NCBI GenBank assembly: GCA_024803745.1
Contig: JANJXV010000037.1
Location: 3,223,001-3,287,000 of the forward strand
DNA from: Megascapheus bottae
Taxonomy: Eukaryota > Chordata > Mammalia > Rodentia > Geomyidae
DNA: 64,000 nt
Direction: 5' to 3'
The notes under the pieces were generated by a model. That model saw only the letters and a program-made list of their open reading frames with translations. It was not told the DNA's origin and made no database searches. A program made the translations under genes and the position numbers. Positions 13,001 through 27,467 of the stretch are shown piece by piece; positions within the stretch are counted from its first letter, which is position 1; each line of letters opens with the position of its first letter.

Positions 13001-16000
13001 TATCATACATTTAGGAAGAAGCACATTTGAAAAACTAAGATAAGTTCTGGGCATATATGCTATTTTAGTCATTCATTTACTGATGTAGTCAGTGAGATTC
13101 ACAACAGTACTGTGAGATTTTTGGTATATTACTACACTGTGAGAATACCATATTGACTAGGTGTGGTGACACATGCCTGTGATTCTAGCTACTCAGGAGG
13201 CTGAAGTCTGAGGATCATGGTTTGTGGTTTGTGATATGTGGTTCAAAACCAGCCCAGTCCAGATAGTCCATAAGAGTTTAATTACCCATTAGCCAGCAGA
13301 AAGGGAGAAGCTGAGCTGTAGTTCAAGTGATAGGGTGCTAACCTTGAGCAAAATAAGCTGAGAGACAGCACCCAGGCCCTGATTTCAAGCTCCACAACAG
13401 TATAATAGTGCTGGAGAGTGGTGATGTCTGTAAATGTGAATCTGCAAGAAGTGATTCAATGAGGTGATATTGGAGGTGACATGGGATCAGTGAAAAGCAG
13501 AGACAAACATCAGAGAGTTAAAGGCAGAGAGCATCCTGGTCACACAAAGGACGTGTGGTAGTGATTGAATTTGCTGTGCTCAATGAGAGGAAACTGACTT
13601 AAATACAACTTACAAGGTGAAAAAACAAAAGCATTCTAGATACTGCAGAAACCTAGGCCTATTTTGGATCACAGTCATTAATTTGGAACAACCCCTGCCA
13701 TTTGCCCTCCATCAGAAATCAACAAAGCATACCAGGTCACAGGTGTTGTTGGCAGGGGGATGGGAAGGAAGAAAGAGGCCAGGCAGGAGGTGCACACATT
13801 CTCTCCTCCACCTCCTCCTCCACTGAGCTTGTGAGGTGAGTGTATACTAGCCTACAGCAAACGCCTCTTCCTAATGCTAGTGATGACTGAGCTCATGGAT
13901 GGATTTTGTTCTCATCCCATAGCAGCAGCCCAGAGGTGAAAGCAGTGGTTTCTGAATACTCAACTCTGGGCTTCGTCCTTTGCCTTCTCAGTATACTTAA
14001 GGGAAGCATGGCCTTGAATATTCTCTCAATCACGTGAGCAGAAAAATATAGCTGAAGTCATAATGGAATCCTATGGTAAAGTATCTGCACATCCTAAACA
14101 ATGTAAAGAAATCCAGCATACTAAACAACGAACGTCAAGTGAACATGATCAGTGTAAATTAATAAAAAAAAGTTTATGAAAAATAAAAAAGTATTTTTTT
14201 TGCCAGTCCTTGTACTTGAACCCAGGGTCTGAGCACTTGTGAATGCTAGAGCTCTACCACTAGAGCTACAGCACCACTTTTGGTTTATCTATGTATGTGG
14301 TACCCAAGAATCAAACCAAGGTCTTTGTGCAGGCTGGGCAAGCACTCTATCACTAGACTAAATTCCCGGCCCCAATAAAAAGTATTTTTCCAATGGAAAG
14401 ACTTAGAAAATAATCATGTTAAGTGAAGTAAGCCAGACTCAAAGGAACATAGGCTCAATGATTTCCCTCATTTGTCATAATCAGTAGAAACCTTGAGCTC
14501 TTCTAGTAGAGATTTGCAATAGAACAAAACCTAGATGCATAAGGCCATATAGTATGACACTAAATGAAAGGCTCTCCCGGATATAGAAACAAAAGGACCC
14601 AGGCCCTGAGTTCAATAGTGCTGGAGAGTGGTGATGCCTGTAAATGTGAATCTGCAAGAAGTGATTGTTGTCCTTAATGTACAATGTTATCTGTCATCTC
14701 TTTTGCTGTCCCCTTGGTTATCTCATATTATTGCAATATTTCACCTTGTTATCTGATATATTTTATATATGCTTAATTGGTTATTTGAAATAGGATAGGG
14801 AAGGGAGGAAATCAAGATGAGCATGGGGAGGGAAATGGGGACCATGACCTGAGAAAGGGTATCAGTATTTGTGAAGTAATGCACCTTCTATCTGGTGAAT
14901 ATAATGTAACCCTTCTATTAATTACAATAAAAATATATGAAAAAAGTATTTTTTCCAGAATTTAGATGTGAAACAAGAAAGCAAATATAGCAAGGAAATT
15001 ATGTGCGTATAGCCAATGACTTATACTCAGTGGTATATAATGACTACTTATTCAATAAAAAGAAAACCAAAAGGAGAAAGGAAGTTGTAAACAAAATGGA
15101 ATATTTACATTTTTTGAAACATTTAAGTAGTAAAAAATAAAAATTTATAAAGAATATAAATTTAATTTGTGCAAGTAGATAATCCTGATTCAAAGACAGT
15201 CTAGACAGGAAAGTGCCTAAGATTAATATCTCCAATCAGTTACAAAAAAGTCAGAAATGGCTCTGTGTCTCAAGCAGTAGAGCATTAGCCTTGAGCCAAA
15301 GGAACTCAGATGTAGCACTCAGGCCAGTGTTCAAGCCTCAAGATGTGAAAAAAGCAATGAATAAAAAAGTAAATAAATAAATGTGATAGAATCATATAAA
15401 ATCTTGAGAGAAATATCGTAACAGAAATAATGTATATGGATGATTATATCTACAAGTCAGAAAATACATAGATGATATTCTAATGAGATTAATCCTGTAC
15501 TAACCAGAAGAAATTAAAATAAAAAATATATACCTATGTTAGAATAAGATAAAACATAATATAAAAAATGAGTAGGAGAGAGCAAATACATCTATATTAA
15601 TACTGAAAATAGACATTAGTTTAAATATATTACAAATTACATGAGATATAATATCAATTTAAGTTGTTGTTTTTAATGTACTATGTGAAGTTATTTCTTC
15701 TTTATTTCATGGTCTTTTCCCCCTATGAATTATTCCCTTTGTCATTGTATTTGAATTTGGTACCTGTTCTCTCCTATATATGTTTATTTGGATTAGGGAA
15801 GGGAAGGGAAACAACAAAATGGTGAGACAAATAACAAAAGGCCAACCAATGCAACAGTGATACTTTAAAAAAAGAAATAATTTTCAAGCCATCAACATCA
15901 CATGAGCTATTTTCCTGAACCAAAGTCTATGGAAATAAAAGAGGAAATATCTACATATATGAAGGTTAAATGCAATCTTACTAAATAACTTTGAGTGGAT

Positions 16001-19000
16001 AAGAATTAAGATATATTTGATAAATAATGGAAAATGGAAACACTTTTAAGTGTCTTGAGACCATTGATTATCAATGGTTAGGAATCTTTTACATATGCAT
16101 ATCAGAAAAAAAAGTACATCAAAGAATTAAGTATTTTCCAGTGCATTATAAAATTAGAAGAAAATAGGAAGAAACATGAAGGGATATCATAAAAAATAGA
16201 ATAGAGATATTAACCAAAATGATGGAAGAGATTTCTAGTGAGGCTGATAAAAGAGAAAGAGAAGATATTTTAAAAATTGTAAATCGGGAATAAAAATAAG
16301 CTAGAAGCCAATGACTGCCTACTAGATCTGGAAGCTAGTACAGTTGAAAATGAACATCTCACTGAAAACATATAAAATGTTAACAGTGTTACAGTAAGCA
16401 AGAGGAAAACTGAATAGATCAATAAGTCTTAATCCAACTGATTTGTGGCCTGTGATAGCCTCTCTCTGCAATGACCAAATCCAATCAAATTTTCTGAATT
16501 GTTTGAAAAATGCTTTTCAAATTATAATGATTTACAAGTTACCCTACAAATAAGTAAGAAATTTAAATCAATAACAAGCATATAATATAGTAATCTCATT
16601 TAAGTATACAATTCAGTGATTTTAAGTACATTTATATATTTGTAAAACCACCAGTAGGAACCACCAGTTCTAGAATATTTCCATCACCCTAGGAGAACCA
16701 ATAGTATAATTTATAAACTGTCTTTTCTCTGAACTTCTACTTTAGCAACCATGGAACTTCTTTTTGAATCAATTTGTCCTTTGTGGCTATTTAATAAAAA
16801 TGCAATCACAAATATGTCAATGTTTATATCTAATACCTTACATTGCATTTTTTGTTTGAGAGTCATTGTCATCAATACCATCCTTTTACTGCTGAATAAA
16901 ATTTCATTGCCAAAATATGGAAATATGGTTTGTTCTAGGTTTATCCATTCACCAGTTAACATTTGCACATATGAGTTAATGTCACTTTGGGCTATTAGAA
17001 ATAATGCTGCTAACAAGCATTCATAGATCCACACATAACATTCATACAAATTTTGTGTGGGTATATATTTTTCATTTCATTGGGTTCCTAGGACTCAATT
17101 GACTAAATCCTATGCTATTGTTTACATTCAGTTTTCCCAGCCATGAGTTGTGAAATGTGAAACATAATGGACGCATAATAGTTGATAATAAGGAAAATAA
17201 TTTCAATTCTAATCAATCGATTTTTGTGTCTATCTTTGTACTAGAAACACTGTGGCACCGTTTCTTTACAGCAAAATTTTAATCTAAATGCTTAAATGTT
17301 CCAATTTGTTTATATAAATAGTAGATCAACTTCTTTTTAAAAATATAGTTTGTTGTTATTATAGAGGTGATGTACACAGGGGTTAGAATGACATAAGTCA
17401 GGTAGGTAATGGATACACTACTTTTTCAAACATATTACCCTTTCGCTTGTTTCTCCCAGTTTTCCCTCCTGTCCACATACCCACAAGTTACATAGTTTAT
17501 TTTCCAGGTAAGTCTAGTGAGTACCTCTGCTGTATTTGTTTACACTTTGTCCCACCTTTTCTGTGTCTCCTCTTCCCCTCCCCAAGACAAAATAACTAAT
17601 AGATAAGACAAATGAAAAAGAGAACAGCAGCAACAACAAAAATCTCTTATTTTCATTTCTTGGAGTTAATTTCATAAAACATTATTTAATATGATCATAT
17701 GCACATCGCTAACCAGCCTTTGTGATCCACTCTTACAAATATTCTCCTTTAGTTTCACTGTGTGAGTGGCTAAACATAGTTTCCCATCACCCAGCAATTC
17801 CAGTCCTGGGCATTTAACCAACAGAAGAAAAACTAGGCCATACTAAAGCTTTCAGTACAAGGTTCATTGCAGTATTGTTTACATAGTTGAGACATGGAAT
17901 CCACCTAGACGCCCCTCAGTGGACAAATGGCTCAAGAAAATCTGGTATATATACACAATGGAATTCTGCTCTTCCATTGGGAAGAATTATATTGCATTAT
18001 TCTTAAAGAATTAAAAGACTTGGAAAAAAATTATATCAAGTGAAGTAAGGCTCAGAGAAACATAGGTTACATGACTTCTTTCATTTGTGGTAACTAGAAT
18101 GTGCCTATAAATCTATAAATAGACACACTGGTTGGTTAAAAAATGCATGATGAATTATAAAGGTTACTAGACATTCAGATAGTGAAACGAGGTCAGTTTC
18201 TGTTACTGGTGAAAAAGAGATTTTGTTAGCTAGAATTTTACATTTATAGACTGTGGAAGAATTGTCATCTTGACAATTGACTTTTTCAATTAATGAAAAC
18301 AGATTATATCACCATTTACAGTGATAGGTCAATTACTGATAAGGGGATCATTAGATGATTTTATAACTCTGAGAAATCTAGAGAGTATAATTAGCCAAAC
18401 TTAGATAGCCCAATCTATTCTACCCTTATGTTAGAAGGAGGAGACTCCAAAATAGTGATAAAAAGTTTTTGTTAAAAAAAATAGATGGTTACTGGTAGTT
18501 CACACCTGCAATCCTAGATACTCAAGAGGCTGAGATCTGAGAATCATGGTTTGAAGCCAGCCTGGGCAGAAAAGTACCCATGTCACACATATCTCCAATT
18601 AACCACTCAAAAACCAGAAGTGACACCAGTAATGTAATGAATGTAAAGCCTTTGGGTATTCATTTACTCATTACTATGAACATCCATTATTACATATGTT
18701 TGTGTTTCTATATGTCACCCAGTATAATAAATTTGTTCTTGAATGTATGACCCCCAAATATGTGAATAATACAGGGGGCTATGAGTCATAATGGTTATGA
18801 CACCACTAAGTGATAGCAATTTTGTTTTGTATTATTTAAGTGATAAAGTCTATCTAGGTAGCCCAACTGGTCTAGAACTTATTTTTAATTCTGGGATGGC
18901 CTCAAACTTGAAATATACTGGGCTATAGCTCCCAAGTTCTGATATTACAAATAACTGGTAATAGGATATCTTGTAGGATAACCATGGTATATTCAACCAA

Positions 19001-22000
19001 TTAATGATTAAATCATATTTATGTTGAAAATGACTATAAGTCTTCCATTTCTCTCAGCAACACTTTATAATTTAGGCCTTATCCTTAGATTAACTAGTTT
19101 TGTGATAGTGTTAATAGAATGAATAATTTAAGTTTTGGGCTGTTCATTGCTAGTGCATACAAATACAACTGACTTTTATTATCTGAATCATTGATGAATG
19201 TATTTGCTAGTTCTAGTAGATTTGTACCATGTTAGAAATATACATACATACATACATACATAGACAATATTACTTTCCTGATATTATTGATAAATGTTGT
19301 ATAGTGCTGGTGGCTCATGCTGGTAATTCTAGCTACTCAGGAGACTGAAAGCTGAGGATTGTAGTTCAAAGCCAGCCCAAGCACAAAAGTCCATGAGACT
19401 CTCATCTCCAATTAACCACTAGAAAGCCATAAGAAGTGATGCTGTGGCTTAAGGAGGAGAGTGCTAGCCTTGAGCTAAAGAGCTCAGGGACAGTACCCAG
19501 GCCCACAGTTCAAGTCCCATGATGGACAGAAAAAAGAAATGTAGCAATATCTGCCCCTGAACATTGTTTCAGAATAATCCTGTCTTTCTGGAATGAGCTG
19601 GGATGTCTCCTCTTCTAGAGAGAGTTTGTAAAGCATGGATATTATTTCTTCTGCCAGTATTCTATGGCAATTCCCAGTGGAATGATCTGAGCTGGGACTT
19701 TCTTTGATTTTATGAATTGCCGATTCATACTGTTAATTTGCCATTGTTTGATTATGAGTTTCTATTTCTTTTAAGCCAATTTGTGATGTTTCTTCCTACA
19801 TACTTTTCTGCTATCTAGTTTACTTATTGTTGTAGCATTGTTCATAATATTCCATTGTAAGCTGGGCACGGGCCAAATCTTTCAGTTCTAATTCTGCTTT
19901 TTATTAACCCCAAGGAGTCCTAAAAGAAACATCACAGCCTGGCGCAGTGGCTCACATCTGTCATCCTAGCTACTCAGAGGCTAAGATCTGAGGATCACGG
20001 TTCAATACCAGCCCCGGGACTAAAGACCATGAGAATCGTGTTTCCAATTGATCACCAGAAAAAGGGAAATGGGGCTGTGGCTCAAGGGGTAGGGTGGTAG
20101 CCTTAACTGAAGAGCTTAAGGACAGTGCCCAGGCCCAGAATTCAAGCCCCATTACCACCCCCACACACACATACACAAACACACAAAGTCCAGTGTAATC
20201 ATTTGATTACAGAGCACATTAGTCTTTCCTATTTAATTCCTGCATTTAGATTGTATGTTTTATTTCTCACTTTCTGGGAAAATTTAGCTAAGGAGATTTT
20301 CTTCATAGTTTATGTTTTCAAAGAATTAACTTTGCTTTTCCTGAGTTTTTGAATCATTTTTCTTTCATATTTTATTAATTTCTGATTAATGTCTCTTGGC
20401 TTCTTAGTTTGCTTTTAATTTGCTTTCTTTTTCTTAATTTCATAAAGTGGATGCTTAAGTTGATTTGAATTTCACCTTGGATTATTTAAATATTTAAATG
20501 TGCAGGTATTTCTTTATCTGAAGTCCATGTATTTCATTTTCATGTTTTATTTCCAAAGTTCTGTCTTATAGATATTTCTCTGATTTATTACTTTTTTAAG
20601 AAATGTTTTGTAAAAATTCCAAAGCTTTGAAGATTTTTGTAATTTATTTTTGTTACTAGTTTTTAATTCAGTTTTATTGTCACTAAAGAATTATACTTGT
20701 ATGATTTTAATCCTTTTAAGTATATTTTTAACATGTTTTATTTTCAATATTGTTCCTCAGTAACTTGTTTATTCCTTAACATTTTACATTCTTCAACGTT
20801 ATTAGTATTTTTAACACGTTTCAGTAACAGATAATTTTTGTTTTCTGCAAGCCAGGCTCTGGTGTTTCACTCCTGTAATCCTAGATACTGAGAAGGCTAA
20901 GGTGTGAGGATTATATTTTGAAGCCAGCCTGTGAGACAATTATCTCCAGCTAAGCACAAAATGCTGGACGTGGAGCTGTGGTTCCAGTGGTAGAACATCA
21001 TCCTCGAGCAAAACAGCTCAGGAGAGTTGCTTAAGTCCTGAAGTCTAACATATACACAAAAGAATTTTTCTGCGTTGCCTATAAACACACCAAGGCTGTT
21101 TGTCCTGAACAAAAGTGTCATGTTTTTCTAAGTATGAATTGCATCTGTTTCATTTGTATCACTGTACTAGCCTTTGAATCACAGAGTCTCCATAGTAGTT
21201 GGGATAATGATTTCTCAGCTAATGTTAACTTTTGCTTCTTTTTCCTTTGTCAGCTGCACTAAATCTTTGACATCTTGCTTTCCCATAGTTAGCAGCTGCT
21301 GGTATGTCTGCCAAGAAAGTACTTAGTTGCATTTTTAAATCTCAGCCTCCAGGGTTTTAAGCTATGGTTTTCTCTTACAGCCTTCATGAGCTTCACGATG
21401 GGATATAGTTTGCACCAAATACCTCTAACAATAAGGCTTGCACCCTCTTCAGCAGTCTGTTTATAAAGAGGCACAGGCAATTTTTATGTTCGCTTTCCTG
21501 GGGGTATTTTCTGTCTTCTAATTGCAGCTATATAGTACTAGCATTCATTCTCAATTGTATAGGCCTTCCTTAGTTCCTGATGCACCTATATAAGACTTGG
21601 GAAGATATGCCATCCATGGCTGCCACACCAGCTTGGTAAAGGCTGTCCTTTCCATTGAAACATGTCTGTGAGTGGTAGGTAAGCTGTCTTCAACAGTGCA
21701 ATACTGCGGTCTGGGCTCACAGCCCCCGTGCCTCGCATAGAACCCCCACACTATCTGAGCAGAGGTGAGACAGGCATATTCTTGAGCAAGAACATTATGT
21801 TTATCATTCTTTGCCCAAATTCAACAGCATGCGAGCATAAATGCTTCTCAGCTAGGCATAGGTCAGTTTCCCTGAGTGCTAAAGTTGTTCTGGTCATTTT
21901 AATCTTTCATTTGTATATTGGGGAAAAGTTATGATGATCTTTCTCATTCATTTTTACCTGAAGTGCTACCACTCATGGCTATAATATATAGATTTCCAGA

Positions 22001-25000
22001 CCCAATAAGGAAAAGAAAAAACTATACACTCCTTTGACTTATAAACTCTGTATTAAAAGGTGTTATGGTTAAATATAAATTGCTTAGAAAACAATAATAG
22101 TTTCATGTATGGAATGCTTTATATAAATTTATTATATTAGTAGAATTAGAGAAAAATATTAGATTATTTTGATAGTTGCTGAGAACATATTTGATAAAGA
22201 CCATCACATATTTAGTAAGATAAGAATAAAAAGGATTTTCTGATACTTAAGTTCATGCATTAAAATATTAGTGGTGCATATTAGATTTAATGGAGTTACT
22301 TTTAAAGAACAAGGAGAAAAGTCAATTTCTTGTTCACTATCATTACTTCTATTTGAACTTTCCAATCTTAACCTCGATTGAGAGATAATATGGAGAACTA
22401 CCATTGAAAGGTAATTATAAAATTTTTCTTTCATGCAGTTGCAATCACTTCTCAAGAAAAATTCTCTCATAGGGTCAGGAGTTTGGCCTAGTGGTAGAGT
22501 GTTTGCCTAGCATGCACTAGATTGGATTCCTCAACACCGAAGACACAGAAAAAGAAGTGGAGCTGTATGTGGCTAGCTAGCCTTGAGCAAAAAGAAGCTC
22601 AGGGAGTGCTCAGGCCATGAGTTCAAGCAAAAAAAAATGCTCTCTGTAATCAATAAGTCACCAAGAGTTACAGAAGATATTATCACTGTGTTATACAAAA
22701 AACAACCTGAAAGCTGGGCGCAGTGGCTCACACCTGTAATCCTAGCTCCTCAGGAGGCTGAGGATCAAAGTTCAAAGCCAGCCTGGGCAAAAAAGAATCT
22801 GAGACTCTTATCTCCAATGAATCCCTAGAAAATGGGAAATGGGGTGTGGTTCAGGGATAGGATGGTAGCCTTGAGCTGAAGAGCTCAGGGACAATGCCCA
22901 GACCAATTCAACCCCATGTCCAAAGGAAAAAAAACAACCTGAAGAAAACAATAGAATGTGTATATATGAGCAATTATCAGAAAGATGGTGAAAATAATAT
23001 ACTACTCATAAATATTTAAGCACATAGCAATAAAATTATGAATTTTCTAAACATTAGCAAATGTTATAAAGCTATTTGGGAAAATATTTAACAAATTTTC
23101 TAAATATAGAAATTCTACACAATAGTAAGAAATTATTCTGTATTTGAGAATAAGAAACTATTCTGTTTTTCAGTTATGAAATGTCACTTATTCCACTTAA
23201 TTTATAAATTATATATATGTATGTGTATATATATATATAATCATGTTGTTCCCAATTTCGAGTTTAAATTTTTTCACAAATTCAATAAAAATTTATTTCT
23301 AGTACACAGGAAATTATATATATGCATTGTTTATTCAATTTTAGTAATATGAACTTGCCTTACTCATTGAAATAATAATATAAAAATAGTAAACAATTTA
23401 GAGCCACACCTATACACTGTTATAAACTTAATATCCTCCAAAGTTGTCAACTTATATAATGAAAGGTATTAAATGAACATATTCATCTATCAAAAGGCAA
23501 TGATGTCCACCTGGATCCGCATAGCAATTATGGGTGGCTGGGTGAGATTGTAGAATAGAAATGGTGAGATGGAAAAAAGAAAAAAAAAGAAATGGTGAAA
23601 TGGAGTCTGATTGAGATCCGGTTGAAAGGTAGTGCCAGCATTGCCTGATGCTGGAGTGACCTCCAGTTGGCAGGTGAAAGGATGGCATGGTCATGAGGAA
23701 GTCTAATGAGGACACGTGGGGAGAAAGGATACATCTGTAGGCAGAGTGCTCTTAAAGAACTAGAGCATCGCATGCTCAGAGAAAGTAGCAGATTGGTTTG
23801 GGATGGAGGCAACTGGAACCAAGAAAGTGGCTAGACTGTTGGCAGATGTTTTTCTAACAGCACACCATCCAAAAAATAGTATAATTGCATGAATTGATTT
23901 AAAATCTGGACAGAAATGATTTGAAAATGCACATAACAGAATATGAATTGCCTTAATTTATTAGTTAGAAATTTCCTAGGTTGCAAACAATATAGCTATA
24001 AGAATTTTATTTAAATGTAAAGTGTTAATGCAGGAATTGAACATTATCAGAGAGAATTTGTAATTGTATTTCTTTTTTTGTAATTGTATTTCTTAACATT
24101 ATTGGATTAAAAATAGTATTTTAGTTGGGTAAAATATATCTTAGCCTATAGATGTGAATGAATGGGGTGATTTTGTTTTAGTATTTGTAACAAACAGATT
24201 TCTGAAGATTGAAACGTGATGTGTGTTTTGTTTGATTGTTGGATATTTGGTTGCTTTTACATTTCTAAACACCTCTTTTTAAACAGTGACCCTCGCTTTA
24301 AATGCAGCAAAGAAAGGCAATTAAAAAGCTGCTACCCAAACATACTATTCCTTTTGATCTTACAGCATTTATCATAATCATCTTTTGTTACAGGCAAAGA
24401 CTTGCCAATACTAACAAACTGAGTGGTGCCTGTGTTACTTTTTTGTTAACATGAGACCGATTGAACCCAGAGTAAGAATTTAGTTAACTATGTTTACTGT
24501 AGAGCCCGAAGTTCTCAGACATTCCGGAGTAATGCTGTCAAAGAAGACAGTAACTTCGTAAACCAAGGAAGTTATAAGTAATTAGGGTGTTTCCACCTTG
24601 ACTGATCATTTTAATTATGTGTCAGGCCAGGAGAAAGAGAATAAATCAGAGAATAAGCCACCTAGGTGAACTGGAGGCAAGGTACATTGTTGTCACAATG
24701 GGTAGTGACACCAGTTTTGTCGATTAACAATGGGATATTTCAGACCAGGAATTGCCACTAAAATGGGTCTGCTTTCTTCTTTGTTAATTTGTTATTTTTA
24801 TACTTTTTCTTTAAATAACATTTATCAAGTCAAAGTTTGTGTGATGGTATACAGCTTTTTTCTTTTGCTTTTGCTAATTTTTAACCACTTGATCCTTTTC
24901 TCTAGCAAAGTATTAACTTTGAACCTCAAGCTGAAAAATAGATATAAACAAACGATTCTAGTTGAATCATGAGAATATTCCAGATGTTAGGAAAGAAAGA

Positions 25001-27432
25001 CAGTAGGAAGCAAACCAGGAAAAATGAAAGGAAATAAGTCAAATGCCTGACGATTCATTTTAAACATTGTGACTGACTTCTTAAATGTTGTCTCTCACTC
25101 ATGAATCATTTCACAGATGGGAAAGTGGAACTTAGGCATACACAAATTGTTCAGGTTTTATAGACAGTAAGAGTTGTGAAGTTTGAGGTTAGTTCAACAC
25201 TACTCAGAAGGTCCTTGCTAGAGATGGACAAGCCAGAAGAATGAGAACTTGTCACAGAAATCACACATCATTGTGCTTTACTCCACCTCTGTGCACCTGT
25301 CAGTGCTCCAGATGTTTTCTGAGAGTTGGGTCATGGGTTGGGCCTCTGGACAAGACATACCAGGTATTTAGCCCACCCTTGGACTAAGCCACATTCCCTC
25401 CCTTCTAAGTACTTGGCTTCAAAACAGGTATAACCTAGTAATTAGAAAATAAACAGATAGCTGTAACTAGAGTCAGGCACCATCCCAAAGGTAAACATGA
25501 CAGGTTGAGGTCAACTAGTCTCACCTTTGCTGGACCAGCATCCCTTGTAGCTCTTGTTAACTGCCTGGCTCTTTTCTGAGATTTTGCTGCTTTTTCCCTG
25601 AGAAGAGAACAAGGAATATTATCATGTAAGCACAGCCTGGACAACTTTTAGTAATCTCCCAAGTCAGAAGAGAAAAACAAAAAGTCCTCAACTGACATGA
25701 TAGTAGAAACCTCCTTTCATGATAACAACAACAACAGCAACAAAAAAGAAATCTCAAGTATGATCCAGTATATGCAAAAATCATTGGCCTTCACTGTGTA
25801 TTGAGCTACATATCATAAACACATCCAACAGCAAGAAGGCCTCCAATTCTAGAAACTCTTTTATTTTTGCCAGTCCTGGAACCTGAACTGAGGGCCTAAG
25901 CACTGTCCTTGGGCTTGCTCAAGGATAGTACTCTATCTCTTGAGCCACAGCAACACTTCCGGCTCTTTCTATGTATTTGGTACCAAGGAATTGAACCCAG
26001 GTCTTCATGCATGCCAGGCAAGCACTCAACCACTAGGCCAAACTCCCGTTCCTCTAGAAGCTCTCTGTATTGTTATATGAATGCGATCTTAAATTGACAG
26101 TATTTTTTCATATATTTTTATTGTAATTAATAGAAGGGTTACATTATATTTGCCAGATAGAAGGTGCATTAATTCACATACATTGGTACCCTTTCTCATG
26201 TCTTGGTCCCCATTTCCCTCCCTCCCACCCCCACCCCTCATCTTGTTTTCCCCCCTTCCCTATCCAATTTCAAATAACCAAATACAAATATATCCTATAT
26301 ATCAGATAACAAAGTGAGATACTTTAACAATATGAGATAACCAAGGGACTGCAAAAGAGATGAGCGATAACATACTAAATTAAGGACAACAATCACCTGG
26401 GCTCTCCTAGCAGAGATTTGAAATAGAGCAAAACCTAGATACATAAGGCCATATAGTAGGATGCTAAATGAAAGGACCTCTAGGAAATTGACAATATTTC
26501 GACTGAATCAGAAATTAACAGCTTGCACGAGTTCCATCCCCTGTGGCCTCACAGAACAAATCAACCTGAGCCAACAGTAACATGAAGATGATATACTTCC
26601 ACTGGGTGGATTCCTTCTTTCCAGTTAAAGTAATACACTCATTCGCCTTTGATTTACATCTGTAATAAAAATTAATCAAAGGAGCATCTCCCAAGTAATA
26701 AACTTTCAAGTCTTAAAATATTTCACTCTTGTAAAAATATTCGTCAGGAATTCAGAGTATAATCTCCAATTAAACCATCTCATATAACAAAAAGGGCTTC
26801 ATGGCAACAAATATATCTGGTCTGGTGGCTTACACTAAGTGCTGAAGAGAATAAGAAAGGAATTTTATCCTGGCTTTGGCCTCTCCTAATCAGTCTTAAC
26901 CTGCTGTCTTTTTTTCTCCCAATCTCTTTCCTCCTAGAGTCATATTATCAGACATTATATTGGGCATGTCACATTAAATACTTTAATACATACCAACCTG
27001 ACCTTTGAAAGGTCAATTATAACATGATTTTCTTAAATGAATGGGGTCTTAGCATGGAAGTTGTGTATAAGTTCTGGTGGTGGTGAGATACTGAAAATGA
27101 CAGCTCTGTGCACAAACACACTAGGGTTTTTGTACAATGGTGGAGTACTTGCCATATATCTACAAAGTCCGTAGATTTGATAACCAGTGCCTCACACAAA
27201 GATTCTAAAAAGAAATAAACATAAAAAATAAAAATAAAACTGGGTGCCAGTGAGTCACACCAGTAATCTTAGCCACTCAGGACACTGTTTGAAGCCATCC
27301 TGAGAAGTAAAGTCTGTGAGACTTGAATCTCTAATTAACCACCAAAAATAATGAGAGGTAGAGCTGTGGTTTAAGTGGTAGAGTGCTAGCCTTAAACAAC
27401 AACAACAAACAGCAACAACAATGAAAAGCTTA

Positions 27433-27467
<35 letters not shown>

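Larger units (their letters stand above)
19040..20835 (-). mobile_element. Ancient L1 ORF2 region, interrupted by SINEs
   Basis: T-rich plus strand that complements L1 ORF2 (for example 'ctttcttcataggagtt'-like segments, 'gatctgagctgggactttct', 'aatttctgattaatgtctct'). Two younger SINEs (19296-19540 and 19936-20160) split it. No open frame remains. In intron 4. Confidence 0.65.

Noticed and set aside
21289..21934. Possible exons in the less AT-rich part of intron 4
   Set aside because: Short frames on both strands have no Kazal cysteines, no phase-compatible splice sites matching the module pattern, and exon 4 joins exon 5 in frame without them.
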